Assembly: GCA_044375975.1 (NCBI GenBank)
Contig: JBILLQ010000070.1
Location: 1-18,371 of the forward strand
Reading direction: 5' to 3'
From: UBA5018 sp044375975
GTDB lineage: Bacteria; Cyanobacteriota; Cyanobacteriia; PCC-6307; Cyanobiaceae
Length of the DNA stretch: 18,371 bases
Shown: positions 6,317-13,619 of the stretch, one piece after another
Layout: each line of letters begins with the position of its first letter
Position numbering within the stretch: position 1 is the first letter of the stretch
The notes under the pieces: generated by a model
Seen by the model: only the letters and a program-made list of their open reading frames with translations
Told to the model about the DNA's origin: nothing
The model's database searches: none
Made by a program: the position numbers and the translations under genes

Positions 6317-7673
6317 CAAATAGATAGGGTAATGCTTTAAATCCATAGCGCTCAAATCGGTAGTCAAAGAGCAGGGCCGAAAGATCTTCTGCCCTGCATT
6401 GCTCCAATCCCTTCAGTAGTAGCTGCAGCCGCCGATCCGAGCGCTGATCGGCCAGGGACAACCAGGTGCGACGGGCCAGCCGACCGCTCAAGTTCCAGCG
6501 CCAGCCCAGGGCTCGCCGTAGCTGGATCGGGTAGCGCCGCAACAACCTTGCCGCCCTTCGCCCTTGGCCAGCTGCCTCTAAATGCACAGCCTCGATCAAC
6601 AGTGGCGCCAGCAGCTCAGCCGCCAACAGGGCGTGGCGAATCCCCTCCCCCCCCAACAGGTTGGCCGTACTGACGGCATCGCCCAGGCCCAGCAAACGGC
6701 CGCGACTATGGGGCTCTTCCCGGTTGATCGTGCTGCTGATGCGACCGCCATGGCGATCCAGCACCTCAGCACCGCTGAGCTCCGTCCTGGCCAGTAACTG
6801 CTGTAGCTCTGCGGCGAGAGCTGGTTGGCGGCGGCCTGGATCCAGCAGCCGGCACACCCCCAATTTCAGCTGGCCCGGCGCCATCGGAAAAATCCAGCCG
6901 TAGCCCTGTTGCACCCAGCTCGAACCGAGAAAGAAACTCAACCGGTCGCTCCAGCTGTGCCATTGCGCATCGCTCACCTGCAAAAGCCATTCCACCCCCA
7001 CACCGCTTACCAGCGAATTCCCTGGCGGTTTGCCCAGCAGGCTGCGGCTTTCGCCGCTGGCATCCACTACCCAACCACTGGTTAAGGAGCGCCGCTGGCC
7101 GCCAGGGCCCAACAAACTGGTTTGCAGCCTGTTGGGCCCGCCGCTCTGGCAGCCCTGGGCCCGCCAACCGAGTAGCAGGCGCACCCCGGCGCAGCTGGCC
7201 TCGCCCGCCAACCACTGGCGCAGGGCGCCGAAATCCAGCACCGCCCCCTGGGGCTGATCCGCCTGCCATTGCCTTTGGCGATCGTCTGGTCCCACCAGCT
7301 GCCAACCACTCCAAAGGCTGGCCACCAGCCGCTCCGGTAGCCCAAACCGCCGCACCGCCGCCATGGGCAGGGCCGCACTGCTGAAGGCGGCGCTGCGGAG
7401 ATCACTCAAGCGATCGATCAGCACCACATCTAATCCCGCCCTAGCCAATGCCGCCGCCAAGCGAGAGCCGGATGGTCCGGCTCCCACCACCAGCACCTGG
7501 CAATCAAGAGGCACCTGGCCATCCAGGGCAATTTGGTAATCCAGGGGCAATTCAAAATTCAGGCGCCCAGAGGAACCCGGCGCCGCGTGACCCTGGTTTG
7601 GCAGGGAATCTGGAGAGGCGTTGATGACGGTCAGGGGCGAGGCGTCAAACCGCCAGAGCCTGGCGAGACTCAA
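6306..7673 (-). CDS. FAD-dependent oxidoreductase, geranylgeranyl-reductase-like
   Basis: Up to 455 residues. The Rossmann dinucleotide motif VLVVGAGPSGS (residues 60-70) opens the domain. WVVDASGESR lies near 201-210, and the second FAD motif GDAVSTANLLGGEGIRHALL (331-350) is of the geranylgeranyl reductase / aromatic hydroxylase superfamily. It probably reduces or oxidises a lipid-like or polycyclic substrate; the substrate is not determinable. The gene overlaps or abuts the end of dxs, the first enzyme of isoprenoid synthesis, so an isoprenoid role is plausible. Start uncertain: TTG 7673 (used here, 29-nt overlap with dxs), TTG 7550 or GTG 7514; no ATG is available before the Rossmann fold. 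Residues 42-59 are a triplicated hexapeptide (separate entry). Confidence 0.8.
   Translation of the reverse strand: MSLARLWRFDASPLTVINASPDSLPNQGHAAPGSSGRLNFELPLDYQIALDGQVPLDCQVLVVGAGPSGSRLAAALARAGLDVVLIDRLSDLRSAAFSSAALPMAAVRRFGLPERLVASLWSGWQLVGPDDRQRQWQADQPQGAVLDFGALRQWLAGEASCAGVRLLLGWRAQGCQSGGPNRLQTSLLGPGGQRRSLTSGWVVDASGESRSLLGKPPGNSLVSGVGVEWLLQVSDAQWHSWSDRLSFFLGSSWVQQGYGWIFPMAPGQLKLGVCRLLDPGRRQPALAAELQQLLARTELSGAEVLDRHGGRISSTINREEPHSRGRLLGLGDAVSTANLLGGEGIRHALLAAELLAPLLIEAVHLEAAGQGRRAARLLRRYPIQLRRALGWRWNLSGRLARRTWLSLADQRSDRRLQLLLKGLEQCRAEDLSALLFDYRFERYGFKALPYLFGWR
7497..7550 (-). repeat. 18-nt x 3 in-frame repeat at the N-terminus of the FAD oxidoreductase
   Basis: On the minus strand three consecutive six-codon units encode LPLDYQ, IALDGQ and VPLDCQ. 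The last runs straight into the Rossmann strand (VLVVGAG). The xxLDxQ pattern, with GAT conserved in all units, suggests triplication of the original N-terminal codons. Possible TTG (7550) and GTG (7514) start codons sit in units 1 and 3. Confidence 0.7.
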
Positions 7674-9564
7674 GGATCAGGCTGTCAGCAAAGCGCTCCA
7701 GAATGCGCTCGGCCATCTGGGCAGGGGTGAGACCCAGGGCCTCCTTGCTCTGTTTAGGGCTGGCATGGTCCACCAGCTGATCGGGGATCCCCAAGCGCAG
7801 CACGGGCACCAACAGGCCGTGGTCGTTGAGGCACTCGACCACGGCGGCGCCGAATCCGCCGGGCAGGGCTCCCTCCTCCATGGTCACCACGCGACCGATG
7901 CGCTGGGCCATCGGCCGGATCAGGGCCTCATCGAGGGGCCGCAGGAAACGGGCGTTGATCACCGCGGCCCGCACCCCCCGCTCCTGCAGCAGGCCGGCGG
8001 TGGCCAGGGCCGGGTAAACCATTGAGCCATAGGCCACGATCAACAGATCATCGCCATCGGTGAGCAGCTCACCCCTGCCAATCTCCAGGGTTTCAAAGCC
8101 CTCTTCCGCCAGGGGCACCCCCTCGCCTTCACCGCGGGGAATGCGGATGGCGCATGGGCCGCTGTGGTGGATGGAGGTAACCAGCATGCGCTGCAATTCC
8201 CCCTCATCCTTAGGGGCCATCACCGTGAAATTGGGCACGGCGCGCAGGTAACTGATGTCGTACTGGCCCTGGTGGGTGGGACCATCGGCGCCGACGATGC
8301 CGGCGCGATCCAACACGAAGGTGACGGGCAGATTCTGAATGCCCACATCGTGAATCACCTGGTCGTAGGCCCGCTGCAGGAAGGTGCTGTAGATGGCAAC
8401 CACCGGCTTGATGCCCTGGCAGGCCATGCCAGCCGCCATGGTCACGGCGTGCTGCTCGGCGATACCGACATCGAAATACTGGGCGGGCAGGGCCTTCTCC
8501 AGCAGATCCAGACCCGTACCTGTGGCCATGGCGGCGGTGATGCCCACCACGGATTGATCCTGCTCGCAGAGCTTCACCAGGGTTTGGCCAAATACCTTGG
8601 AGTAGCTGGGGGGCTTGGGCTTGCTGGAGGGATAGGCCTTGCCGGTGGCCAGATCAAAGGCATTTTGGGCGTGGTAGCCCACCTGATCCGCCTCCGCATA
8701 GGCGTAGCCCTTGCCCTTGGTGGTGGCCACGTGCACCAACACCGGGCCCTCATGGGCATGGGCCTGCTGGAACACCCTCACCATGCCGGCGATGTCATGG
8801 CCGTCAATCGGCCCCATGTAGGTGAAGCCCAGCTCCTCGAACACGGCCCCCAGCTTTGGCACCGCCAGGCGCTTCATGCTCTCCTTGAGGGTTTTGAGCT
8901 CGCTGGGCAGCTCGCCGTGCAGGAAGGGCAGGTGCTTGATCGCCTCCTCGGCGTTGTCCTGGAGGAATTGAATCGGCTTGCTCAACCGCATGCGGTTGAG
9001 GTGGGTGGAGAGGGCGCCCACCGGTGGGCTGATCGACATGTCGTTGTCGTTGAGCACCACCAGCAGCCTGGTTTTGGGCAGGTGGCCGGCGTGGTTGATG
9101 GCCTCCAGGGCCATGCCTCCGGTGAGGGCACCGTCGCCGATCACCGCCACACACTTGTAATTGTCTTTGAACCGGTCGCGGGCCAGGGCCATGCCCAGGG
9201 CCGCCGAGATCGAGGTGGAGGCGTGGCCGGCGCCAAAATGATCAAAGCGGCTCTCACTGCGCTTCAGATAGCCGGCCACCCCGTCTTTCTGGCGCAGGCT
9301 GTGGAAGCTGTTGTATCGACCGGTGATCAATTTATGGGGATAGGCCTGGTGACCCACATCCCAAACCACCTTGTCCCGATCCAAGTCCAGGGTCTGGTAG
9401 AGGGCCAGGGTGAGTTCCACCACCCCCAGTCCGGGTCCCAGGTGACCGCCGCTGGTGCTCACCACCTCAAGGTGACGCTCGCGGATCTGGCGAGCGATCT
9501 CCTCCAGTTCAGCGGTGCTGAGCCCGTGCAGCTGATTGGGATGACTCAGCTCGCTGAGATGCAT
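7645..9564 (-). CDS. dxs: 1-deoxy-D-xylulose-5-phosphate synthase
   Basis: 639 residues, full length for DXS. The thiamine-diphosphate enzyme condenses pyruvate and glyceraldehyde-3-phosphate in the first, rate-controlling step of the MEP pathway, which feeds carotenoids, the phytyl chain of chlorophyll and quinones. Visible motifs are STSGGHLGPGLGVVELT (near 37-52), DVGHQAYPHKLITGR (69-83), the ThDP/metal site GDGALTGGMALEAINHAG (143-160) with LNDNDMSISPP, FDVGIAEQHAVTMAAGMA, and the transketolase C-domain DRAGIVGADGPTHQG. ATG 9564 gives a standard N-terminus (MHLSELSHPNQLHGLS) and is preceded by a GGTGGG purine stretch. It is divergent from ilvA across 163 nt and is followed by the overlapping FAD oxidoreductase. 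Confidence 0.98.
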   Translation of the reverse strand: MHLSELSHPNQLHGLSTAELEEIARQIRERHLEVVSTSGGHLGPGLGVVELTLALYQTLDLDRDKVVWDVGHQAYPHKLITGRYNSFHSLRQKDGVAGYLKRSESRFDHFGAGHASTSISAALGMALARDRFKDNYKCVAVIGDGALTGGMALEAINHAGHLPKTRLLVVLNDNDMSISPPVGALSTHLNRMRLSKPIQFLQDNAEEAIKHLPFLHGELPSELKTLKESMKRLAVPKLGAVFEELGFTYMGPIDGHDIAGMVRVFQQAHAHEGPVLVHVATTKGKGYAYAEADQVGYHAQNAFDLATGKAYPSSKPKPPSYSKVFGQTLVKLCEQDQSVVGITAAMATGTGLDLLEKALPAQYFDVGIAEQHAVTMAAGMACQGIKPVVAIYSTFLQRAYDQVIHDVGIQNLPVTFVLDRAGIVGADGPTHQGQYDISYLRAVPNFTVMAPKDEGELQRMLVTSIHHSGPCAIRIPRGEGEGVPLAEEGFETLEIGRGELLTDGDDLLIVAYGSMVYPALATAGLLQERGVRAAVINARFLRPLDEALIRPMAQRIGRVVTMEEGALPGGFGAAVVECLNDHGLLVPVLRLGIPDQLVDHASPKQSKEALGLTPAQMAERILERFADSLILESRQALAV

Positions 9565-9727
9565 GCACCCACCAAACAGTGGAGATCAATGTAGGAGGCC
9601 CCCCGGAGCGTTGGAGTGGTCCTGACACCTTTCTCTCACACCCACCTGCCGGGCCGGACCCGGGCCAGCAGCTGCATGGCGCTGCCGCAATCCCAGCTCA
9701 GCCCTGACAGTGGGCAAAACTAGATCC

Positions 9728-11593
9728 ATGGCCGAGCTTCCCAGCCCCCCCCCTGACGCCAGCGCCGCGAGCGGCGAATCCGCTGCTGACACGCCGCAGT
9801 CGTTCGTCCTTGCCGACTCGCCTGCCACTTACCCCCCTGGGCCAATCGAGCCAAAGCCCGCCAGCGCTGGCCAGCAGAGCGGGCCTGGCGCCCCAGATCC
9901 CCCAGGCTCTCTGACCACCACCGACTATCTGCAGCGGATCCTGCGGGCCCGCGTCTATGACGTGGCCATCGAGTCGCCCCTGGATGCGGCCCCCGCCCTG
10001 TCGGCCCGCATCGCCAACAGGGTGCTGCTGAAACGAGAAGACCTGCAACCGGTGTTCAGTTTCAAGCTGCGGGGCGCCTACAACAAGATGGCGGGCCTCA
10101 GCGCCGAGGAGTTGGCGCGGGGCGTGATCGCCGCCAGCGCCGGCAATCACGCCCAGGGAGTGGCCCTCGGAGCCCAGACCCTGGGCTGCAGGGCCGTGAT
10201 CGTGATGCCGGTCACCACTCCCGAGGTGAAGGTGAAGGCGGTGCTGAATCGCGGCGCCGAGGTGGTGCTGCACGGCGACAACTACGACGCCGCCTGCAGC
10301 GAGGCCTGGCGACTCGCCGCTGAACGGGGCCTCAGCTTCATCCACCCCTTCGACGACCCGGACGTGATCGCTGGCCAGGGCACCATCGCCCTGGAGATCC
10401 TGCGCCAGTGTTCGCAGCCACCGGATGTGATCTACGTGGCTGTGGGCGGTGGTGGCCTGATTGCCGGCATCGGGGCCTACGTCAAGGCGCTCTGGCCCCA
10501 GGTGCAGATCGTCGGCGTTGAGCCCGTGGATGCCGATGCGATGACCCGCTCGCTGGCGGCAGGTAGGCGGGTGCGGCTGGAGCAGGTGGGGCTGTTCGCC
10601 GATGGCGTGGCCGTGCGCCAGGTGGGCGAGCACAGCTTTGCGATCGCCCGCCAGGTGGTGGATCGCATGGTCACCGTTACCACCGATGAGATTTGCGCCG
10701 CAATCAAGGATGTTTTCGAAGACACCCGCTCGATCCTGGAGCCAGCCGGTGCCCTGGCGGTGGCTGGCATGAAGGTTGACGTGGCCGCCCGGCAGCTGCG
10801 TGAACAGCAACTGGTGGCGGTCACCTGTGGCGCCAACATGAACTTCGACCGGTTGCGTTTCGTGGCGGAGCGGGCCGAGTTGGGCGAAGAAAGGGAGGCG
10901 ATGCTGGTGGTGGAAATCCCGGAGCGGCCCGGCAGTCTCAGGCGTTTCTGCCAGACGCTCGGTCGCCGCAGCCTCACGGAGTTCAGCTATCGAATGGCCG
11001 ATTCATGCCAGGCACATATATTTGTTGGCGTACAAATTCGCGGAGCAGCTGACACAGCAGAGCTGATGGCCGAATTACAGGCAGCGGGCTTTCCCTGCCT
11101 GGATCTAAGCCACAACGAGCTGGTAAAGCTGCACCTGCGCCACATGGTGGGGGGCCGCCTTACCTGCCAGGCCGGTGCTGACGCTCGACCGGGCTCGGCA
11201 ACTGACGCACCAGCGGCTGCCTTAACCGCAGCAGAAAGATCAGCGGCTGAGCTGTCAACAACTGGGCAGGCCAGGGAACTGCTCTACCGGTTTGAGTTTC
11301 CCGAAAAGCCGGGAGCGCTGATGGCCTTCGTAAACGCCCTGCAGGCTGATTGGAATATCAGTATTTTTCACTACCGCAACCACGGCGCCGACGTCGGTCG
11401 CATCGTGGTGGGGGTGCAGGTACCCGACGGCGACCGCCAGCAATGGCAACTATTCCTTGATGGGCTTGGCTACAGGTACCAAAACGAAAGTGACAACCCT
11501 GCCTATAGCCTGTTTCTCGGTCCCAGCGTTACCAGCCTTCCCGATCTGGCCGCCGCAGGCCACCAAGGTCCGGCTACCCCCCTGGAACAGTGA
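9728..11593 (+). CDS. ilvA: Threonine ammonia-lyase, biosynthetic
   Basis: PLP enzyme that turns threonine into 2-oxobutanoate, the committed step of isoleucine synthesis. ATG 9728 gives 621 residues, against about 510 in E. coli. The extra length is a Pro/Ala-rich N-terminal leader of about 60 residues and a linker between the two C-terminal regulatory domains. Seen: VLLKREDLQPVFSFKLRGAYN with the PLP lysine at residue 113, ASAGNHAQGVA, and the glycine-rich phosphate loop VGGGGLIAGIG. Two ACT-like modules follow, from MLVVEIPERPGSLRRF and LLYRFEFPEKPGALMAF, where isoleucine and valine normally bind. A GTG at 9710 would add six residues; ATG is preferred. The stop overlaps the scpB start (GTGA). 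Confidence 0.95.
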   Translation: MAELPSPPPDASAASGESAADTPQSFVLADSPATYPPGPIEPKPASAGQQSGPGAPDPPGSLTTTDYLQRILRARVYDVAIESPLDAAPALSARIANRVLLKREDLQPVFSFKLRGAYNKMAGLSAEELARGVIAASAGNHAQGVALGAQTLGCRAVIVMPVTTPEVKVKAVLNRGAEVVLHGDNYDAACSEAWRLAAERGLSFIHPFDDPDVIAGQGTIALEILRQCSQPPDVIYVAVGGGGLIAGIGAYVKALWPQVQIVGVEPVDADAMTRSLAAGRRVRLEQVGLFADGVAVRQVGEHSFAIARQVVDRMVTVTTDEICAAIKDVFEDTRSILEPAGALAVAGMKVDVAARQLREQQLVAVTCGANMNFDRLRFVAERAELGEEREAMLVVEIPERPGSLRRFCQTLGRRSLTEFSYRMADSCQAHIFVGVQIRGAADTAELMAELQAAGFPCLDLSHNELVKLHLRHMVGGRLTCQAGADARPGSATDAPAAALTAAERSAAELSTTGQARELLYRFEFPEKPGALMAFVNALQADWNISIFHYRNHGADVGRIVVGVQVPDGDRQQWQLFLDGLGYRYQNESDNPAYSLFLGPSVTSLPDLAAAGHQGPATPLEQ

Positions 11594-12342
11594 GCCCAAG
11601 TTCCGATCTCTCCCTCTCCAGTTCGCCGATCTCCAGCACTCCAGGATCCAGCGGCGCCGTGCAAAGGTCGCAGGCCGCCGCCTTGATCGCGGCAGTACCG
11701 CTATCTTTACCGGCCCGGATCGAGGCGATTCTCTATCTCAAAGGCAAGCCCCTCTCCCTGGCCGAGATCGCCGAGATCGCCGGGGTGAATCGCGATGAGG
11801 CGGAACTGGGTCTACTCACCTTGATGGCCGACTACGCTCACCGCGACACGGCCCTGGAGATCCGCCAGGAGGGGCGCAGCTATGGGCTGCAGCTGCGGGA
11901 AAGCCTCGGGGATTTGGTACAAAACCTGCTGCCGCTGGATCTCTCCACCGCAGCTTTGCGCACCCTGGCCACGATCGCCCTGAAAAAGCGCATCTTGCAG
12001 TCGGAGTTGGTGGAGCTGCGCGGCTCCGGCGCCTATGACCACATCAAGGAGTTAGTGGCCCAGAACTTCATCGAGCGCAAGCGCCAGAGCGAAGGTCGCT
12101 CCTACTGGCTCAGCCTCACAGACAAGTTCCATCGCACCTTCGCCATCAACGCCACAGAACAGCAACCTGAACAGAAGTCTGGTCAGCAGTCGAAACAGCA
12201 GCCTGGCCATGACTCAGGCCAGCACCAGCAATCGGGCCAGGCCGGCTCCAGGCGCCAGAGGCCAAAGGCGGCGGAAGCACCACTGGATCCAGGCAGGGAT
12301 CCAGGCAGGGATCCAGCTGCCCCTGGGCCAGCCGGCGGCTAG
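11590..12342 (+). CDS. scpB: Segregation and condensation protein B
   Basis: 250 residues from a GTG start overlapping the ilvA stop by 4 nt. ScpB is the winged-helix subunit that binds the kleisin ScpA in the SMC complex, which compacts and segregates the chromosome. The conserved core runs about 40-187: LPARIEAILYLKGKPLSLAE, then ALRTLATIALKKRILQSELV and LRGSGAYDHIKELVAQNFIE, a form common in cyanobacterial ScpB. Flanks are unusual: a Ser-rich leader of about 25 residues and a 63-residue Gln/Ser/Gly-rich hydrophilic tail ending in a DPGR repeat. Co-translation with ilvA is likely and looks functionally unrelated. Confidence 0.93.
   Translation: MSPSSDLSLSSSPISSTPGSSGAVQRSQAAALIAAVPLSLPARIEAILYLKGKPLSLAEIAEIAGVNRDEAELGLLTLMADYAHRDTALEIRQEGRSYGLQLRESLGDLVQNLLPLDLSTAALRTLATIALKKRILQSELVELRGSGAYDHIKELVAQNFIERKRQSEGRSYWLSLTDKFHRTFAINATEQQPEQKSGQQSKQQPGHDSGQHQQSGQAGSRRQRPKAAEAPLDPGRDPGRDPAAPGPAGG
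12285..12315 (+). repeat. 12-nt in-frame repeat in the scpB tail
   Basis: GGATCCAGGCAG occurs twice in a row and a third, partial copy follows (GGATCCAG). It encodes DPGR-DPGR-DP near the C-terminus of ScpB and lies in a Gln/Pro-rich, probably disordered tail. Confidence 0.85.
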
Positions 12343-12400
12343 GAACAGGCTGCATAGAGTCGGGCCTATCGCCCCGCTGCGCATCGCTGCGCCACCTCCC

Positions 12401-12676
12401 ATGGAAAGCCTCGGTTTCCTGCTGCAAGTCTTGGGCCAAACCATCAGCATCTACACCCTGGTGCTGCTGGTGCGGGTGCTGTTGAGCTGGTTCCCCAACC
12501 TGGACTGGAGCAACCCGATCCTGACCTCGGTGAGTTCGATCACCGATCCCTACCTGAATGCCTTCCGCGGCCTGATCCCGCCCCTGGGCGGCTTGGATCT
12601 TTCAGCCATCCTGGCTTTTTTAACCCTGCAGCTGCTGCAGACCCTGCTGGAGGTGGCAGGGGGCTACGTGGGCTAG
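12401..12676 (+). CDS. YggT family membrane protein
   Basis: 91 residues with two transmembrane segments: about 5-28 (GFLLQVLGQTISIYTLVLLV) and about 66-88 (LSAILAFLTLQLLQTLLEV). The motif RVLLSWFPNLDWSNPILTSV followed by ITDPYLNAFRGLIPPLGGLD is diagnostic of YggT/YlmG. Plant and cyanobacterial members are linked to thylakoid or nucleoid organisation and cytochrome b6 haem attachment (CCB3); the exact role here is unknown. The frame is open back to 12209, but ATG 12401 starts the conserved protein and avoids overlapping scpB. It begins 58 nt after scpB and probably belongs to the same transcript. Confidence 0.9.
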   Translation: MESLGFLLQVLGQTISIYTLVLLVRVLLSWFPNLDWSNPILTSVSSITDPYLNAFRGLIPPLGGLDLSAILAFLTLQLLQTLLEVAGGYVG

Positions 12677-12757
12677 TTTTTATCCGGGTTAGTGATTACC
12701 TGGGCTAACGGGCCGCAATACCCCGCTTGCCACAGCGAGGCAATACAGCCAGGCAAT

Positions 12758-13237
12758 TCAGCCGGCCAGCTCCTGCTCCAGCGGCAGCAGATCATCGCCA
12801 GCCCCGGCCCGGCTGCGCACGGGCGCGTTGAACCCCCTTGCCTTCACCTGGCGGAAACTGAGCGGTCCGGGGGTACCCGCCGGCACCGATACCCTCAGGG
12901 CGAAATCTGAGCTACCTGGAGGTATGTCGCCGATCGAACCCACCCGGCTGCGGTTCTGCAACACCGGTTCGCCGCTGGCATCGAGGATCAGGGCGAATAC
13001 ATCTGTATCCACCACTGGCTTACGGCCTGGGTTGTTCACCTGGCCGCGCAGGGCGTAGCAACTGGCACCCGTGGGTCTGCGCAGCTCCAGCTGGCTAGCC
13101 ACATCCGCCGGGGGGCAGGGTTCCAGGCTCACCCCACTAACGATCAGCTCCGCGGCCCAGCTGGCCTGGGGAACCGCTAGCAGCACGGCGGCCGCCACCA
13201 CAGCCGACCAGATCAGACCCCAGAAGAGACGCTTCAC
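12758..13237 (-). CDS. Exported protein of unknown function
   Basis: 159 residues from a GTG start that overlaps the stop of the MazG-like gene by 4 nt (GTGA). Residues 1-30 form a signal peptide: positive MKR, a hydrophobic stretch to about 22, and a possible cleavage after SWAA or ASWA. The mature part has two cysteines (about 41 and 60: LEPCPPADV, ASCYALRG) that could form a disulphide. It also has PVVDTDVFALILDASGEPVL, a pattern seen in periplasmic beta-sandwich proteins that describe modified or extra domains. I recall similar hypothetical proteins next to mazG in picocyanobacteria but can name no function. It is probably periplasmic or luminal. Confidence 0.8.
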   Translation of the reverse strand: MKRLFWGLIWSAVVAAAVLLAVPQASWAAELIVSGVSLEPCPPADVASQLELRRPTGASCYALRGQVNNPGRKPVVDTDVFALILDASGEPVLQNRSRVGSIGDIPPGSSDFALRVSVPAGTPGPLSFRQVKARGFNAPVRSRAGAGDDLLPLEQELAG

Positions 13238-13578
13238 CGCTGGTCGCCATCACCAGAAATCACGTTACGAGCGGCGCGGCTGGCCAGCTTGTCCAGATTG
13301 GCTGTGGCAATGGCATCGAGCTCGAGCCCCAGCTCGCTGGCCAGTTGAGCCACGTACCAGAGCACGTCGCCCAGTTCCAGCTTCAAAGCCTCAATCACCT
13401 CGGCATCAAAACTGCCGCCCCGGTCTCGGATCACCTTCTTCACCTTGTCGGCCACCTCGCCCGCCTCGCCGCAGAGGCCGAGGGTGGGATAGATCGGATT
13501 GCTGCCCACGGCTGGGTATTTGGCAGTGTCCCGCGCCCTTAGCTGGTAGTTATAAAAGTCCAACAGGAGCAGCGCCAA
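13234..13578 (-). CDS. MazG-like nucleotide pyrophosphohydrolase
   Basis: 114 residues, the size of single-domain MazG-like proteins that hydrolyse nucleoside triphosphates to the monophosphate and pyrophosphate. The metal-binding pattern is present: E38 and E41 in LCGEAGEVADKVKK, and E68 and D71 in KLELGDVLWYVAQLA. It may clean the nucleotide pool; the substrate cannot be read from sequence. No ATG is available: TTG 13578 (used) or TTG 13563 are the candidate starts, and the frame is closed by a TAG a few codons upstream. The gene is divergent from pyk with only 41 nt between starts and is followed by the exported protein in a 4-nt overlap. Confidence 0.87.
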   Translation of the reverse strand: MALLLLDFYNYQLRARDTAKYPAVGSNPIYPTLGLCGEAGEVADKVKKVIRDRGGSFDAEVIEALKLELGDVLWYVAQLASELGLELDAIATANLDKLASRAARNVISGDGDQR

Positions 13579-13589
13579 AGAGGGGCGAT

Positions 13590-13607
13590 GGTAGTTTCCG
13601 AGCTACC
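13590..13607. promoter_or_regulatory. Inverted repeat between the mazG-like gene and pyk
   Basis: GGTAG-N8-CTACC lies in the 41-nt gap between two divergent genes. Such a position could suit an operator, but arms of five bases are short enough to occur by chance, and no promoter boxes are recognisable in so small a space. Confidence 0.25.
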
Positions 13608-13619
13608 AATGGCATCCCC

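Noticed and set aside
8164..9594. 476-codon open frame on the plus strand across dxs
   Set aside because: It is the antisense shadow of dxs, whose product has every family motif. The shadow is rich in His/Gly/Ala with no recognisable domain; high GC removes stops.
9698..10810. 370-codon open frame antisense to ilvA
   Set aside because: Shadow of ilvA with a His/Gly-rich, low-information product and no independent start signal.
12677..12757. Terminator between the convergent YggT and exported-protein genes
   Set aside because: Small stems (GTTAG/CTAAC, TTGCC/GGCAA) exist, but neither is long and neither is followed by a T-run on either strand.
13071..13619. Upstream extension of the pyk reading frame by 183 codons
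   Set aside because: It runs antisense through the mazG-like and exported-protein genes, and the pyruvate kinase fold begins right after ATG 13620.
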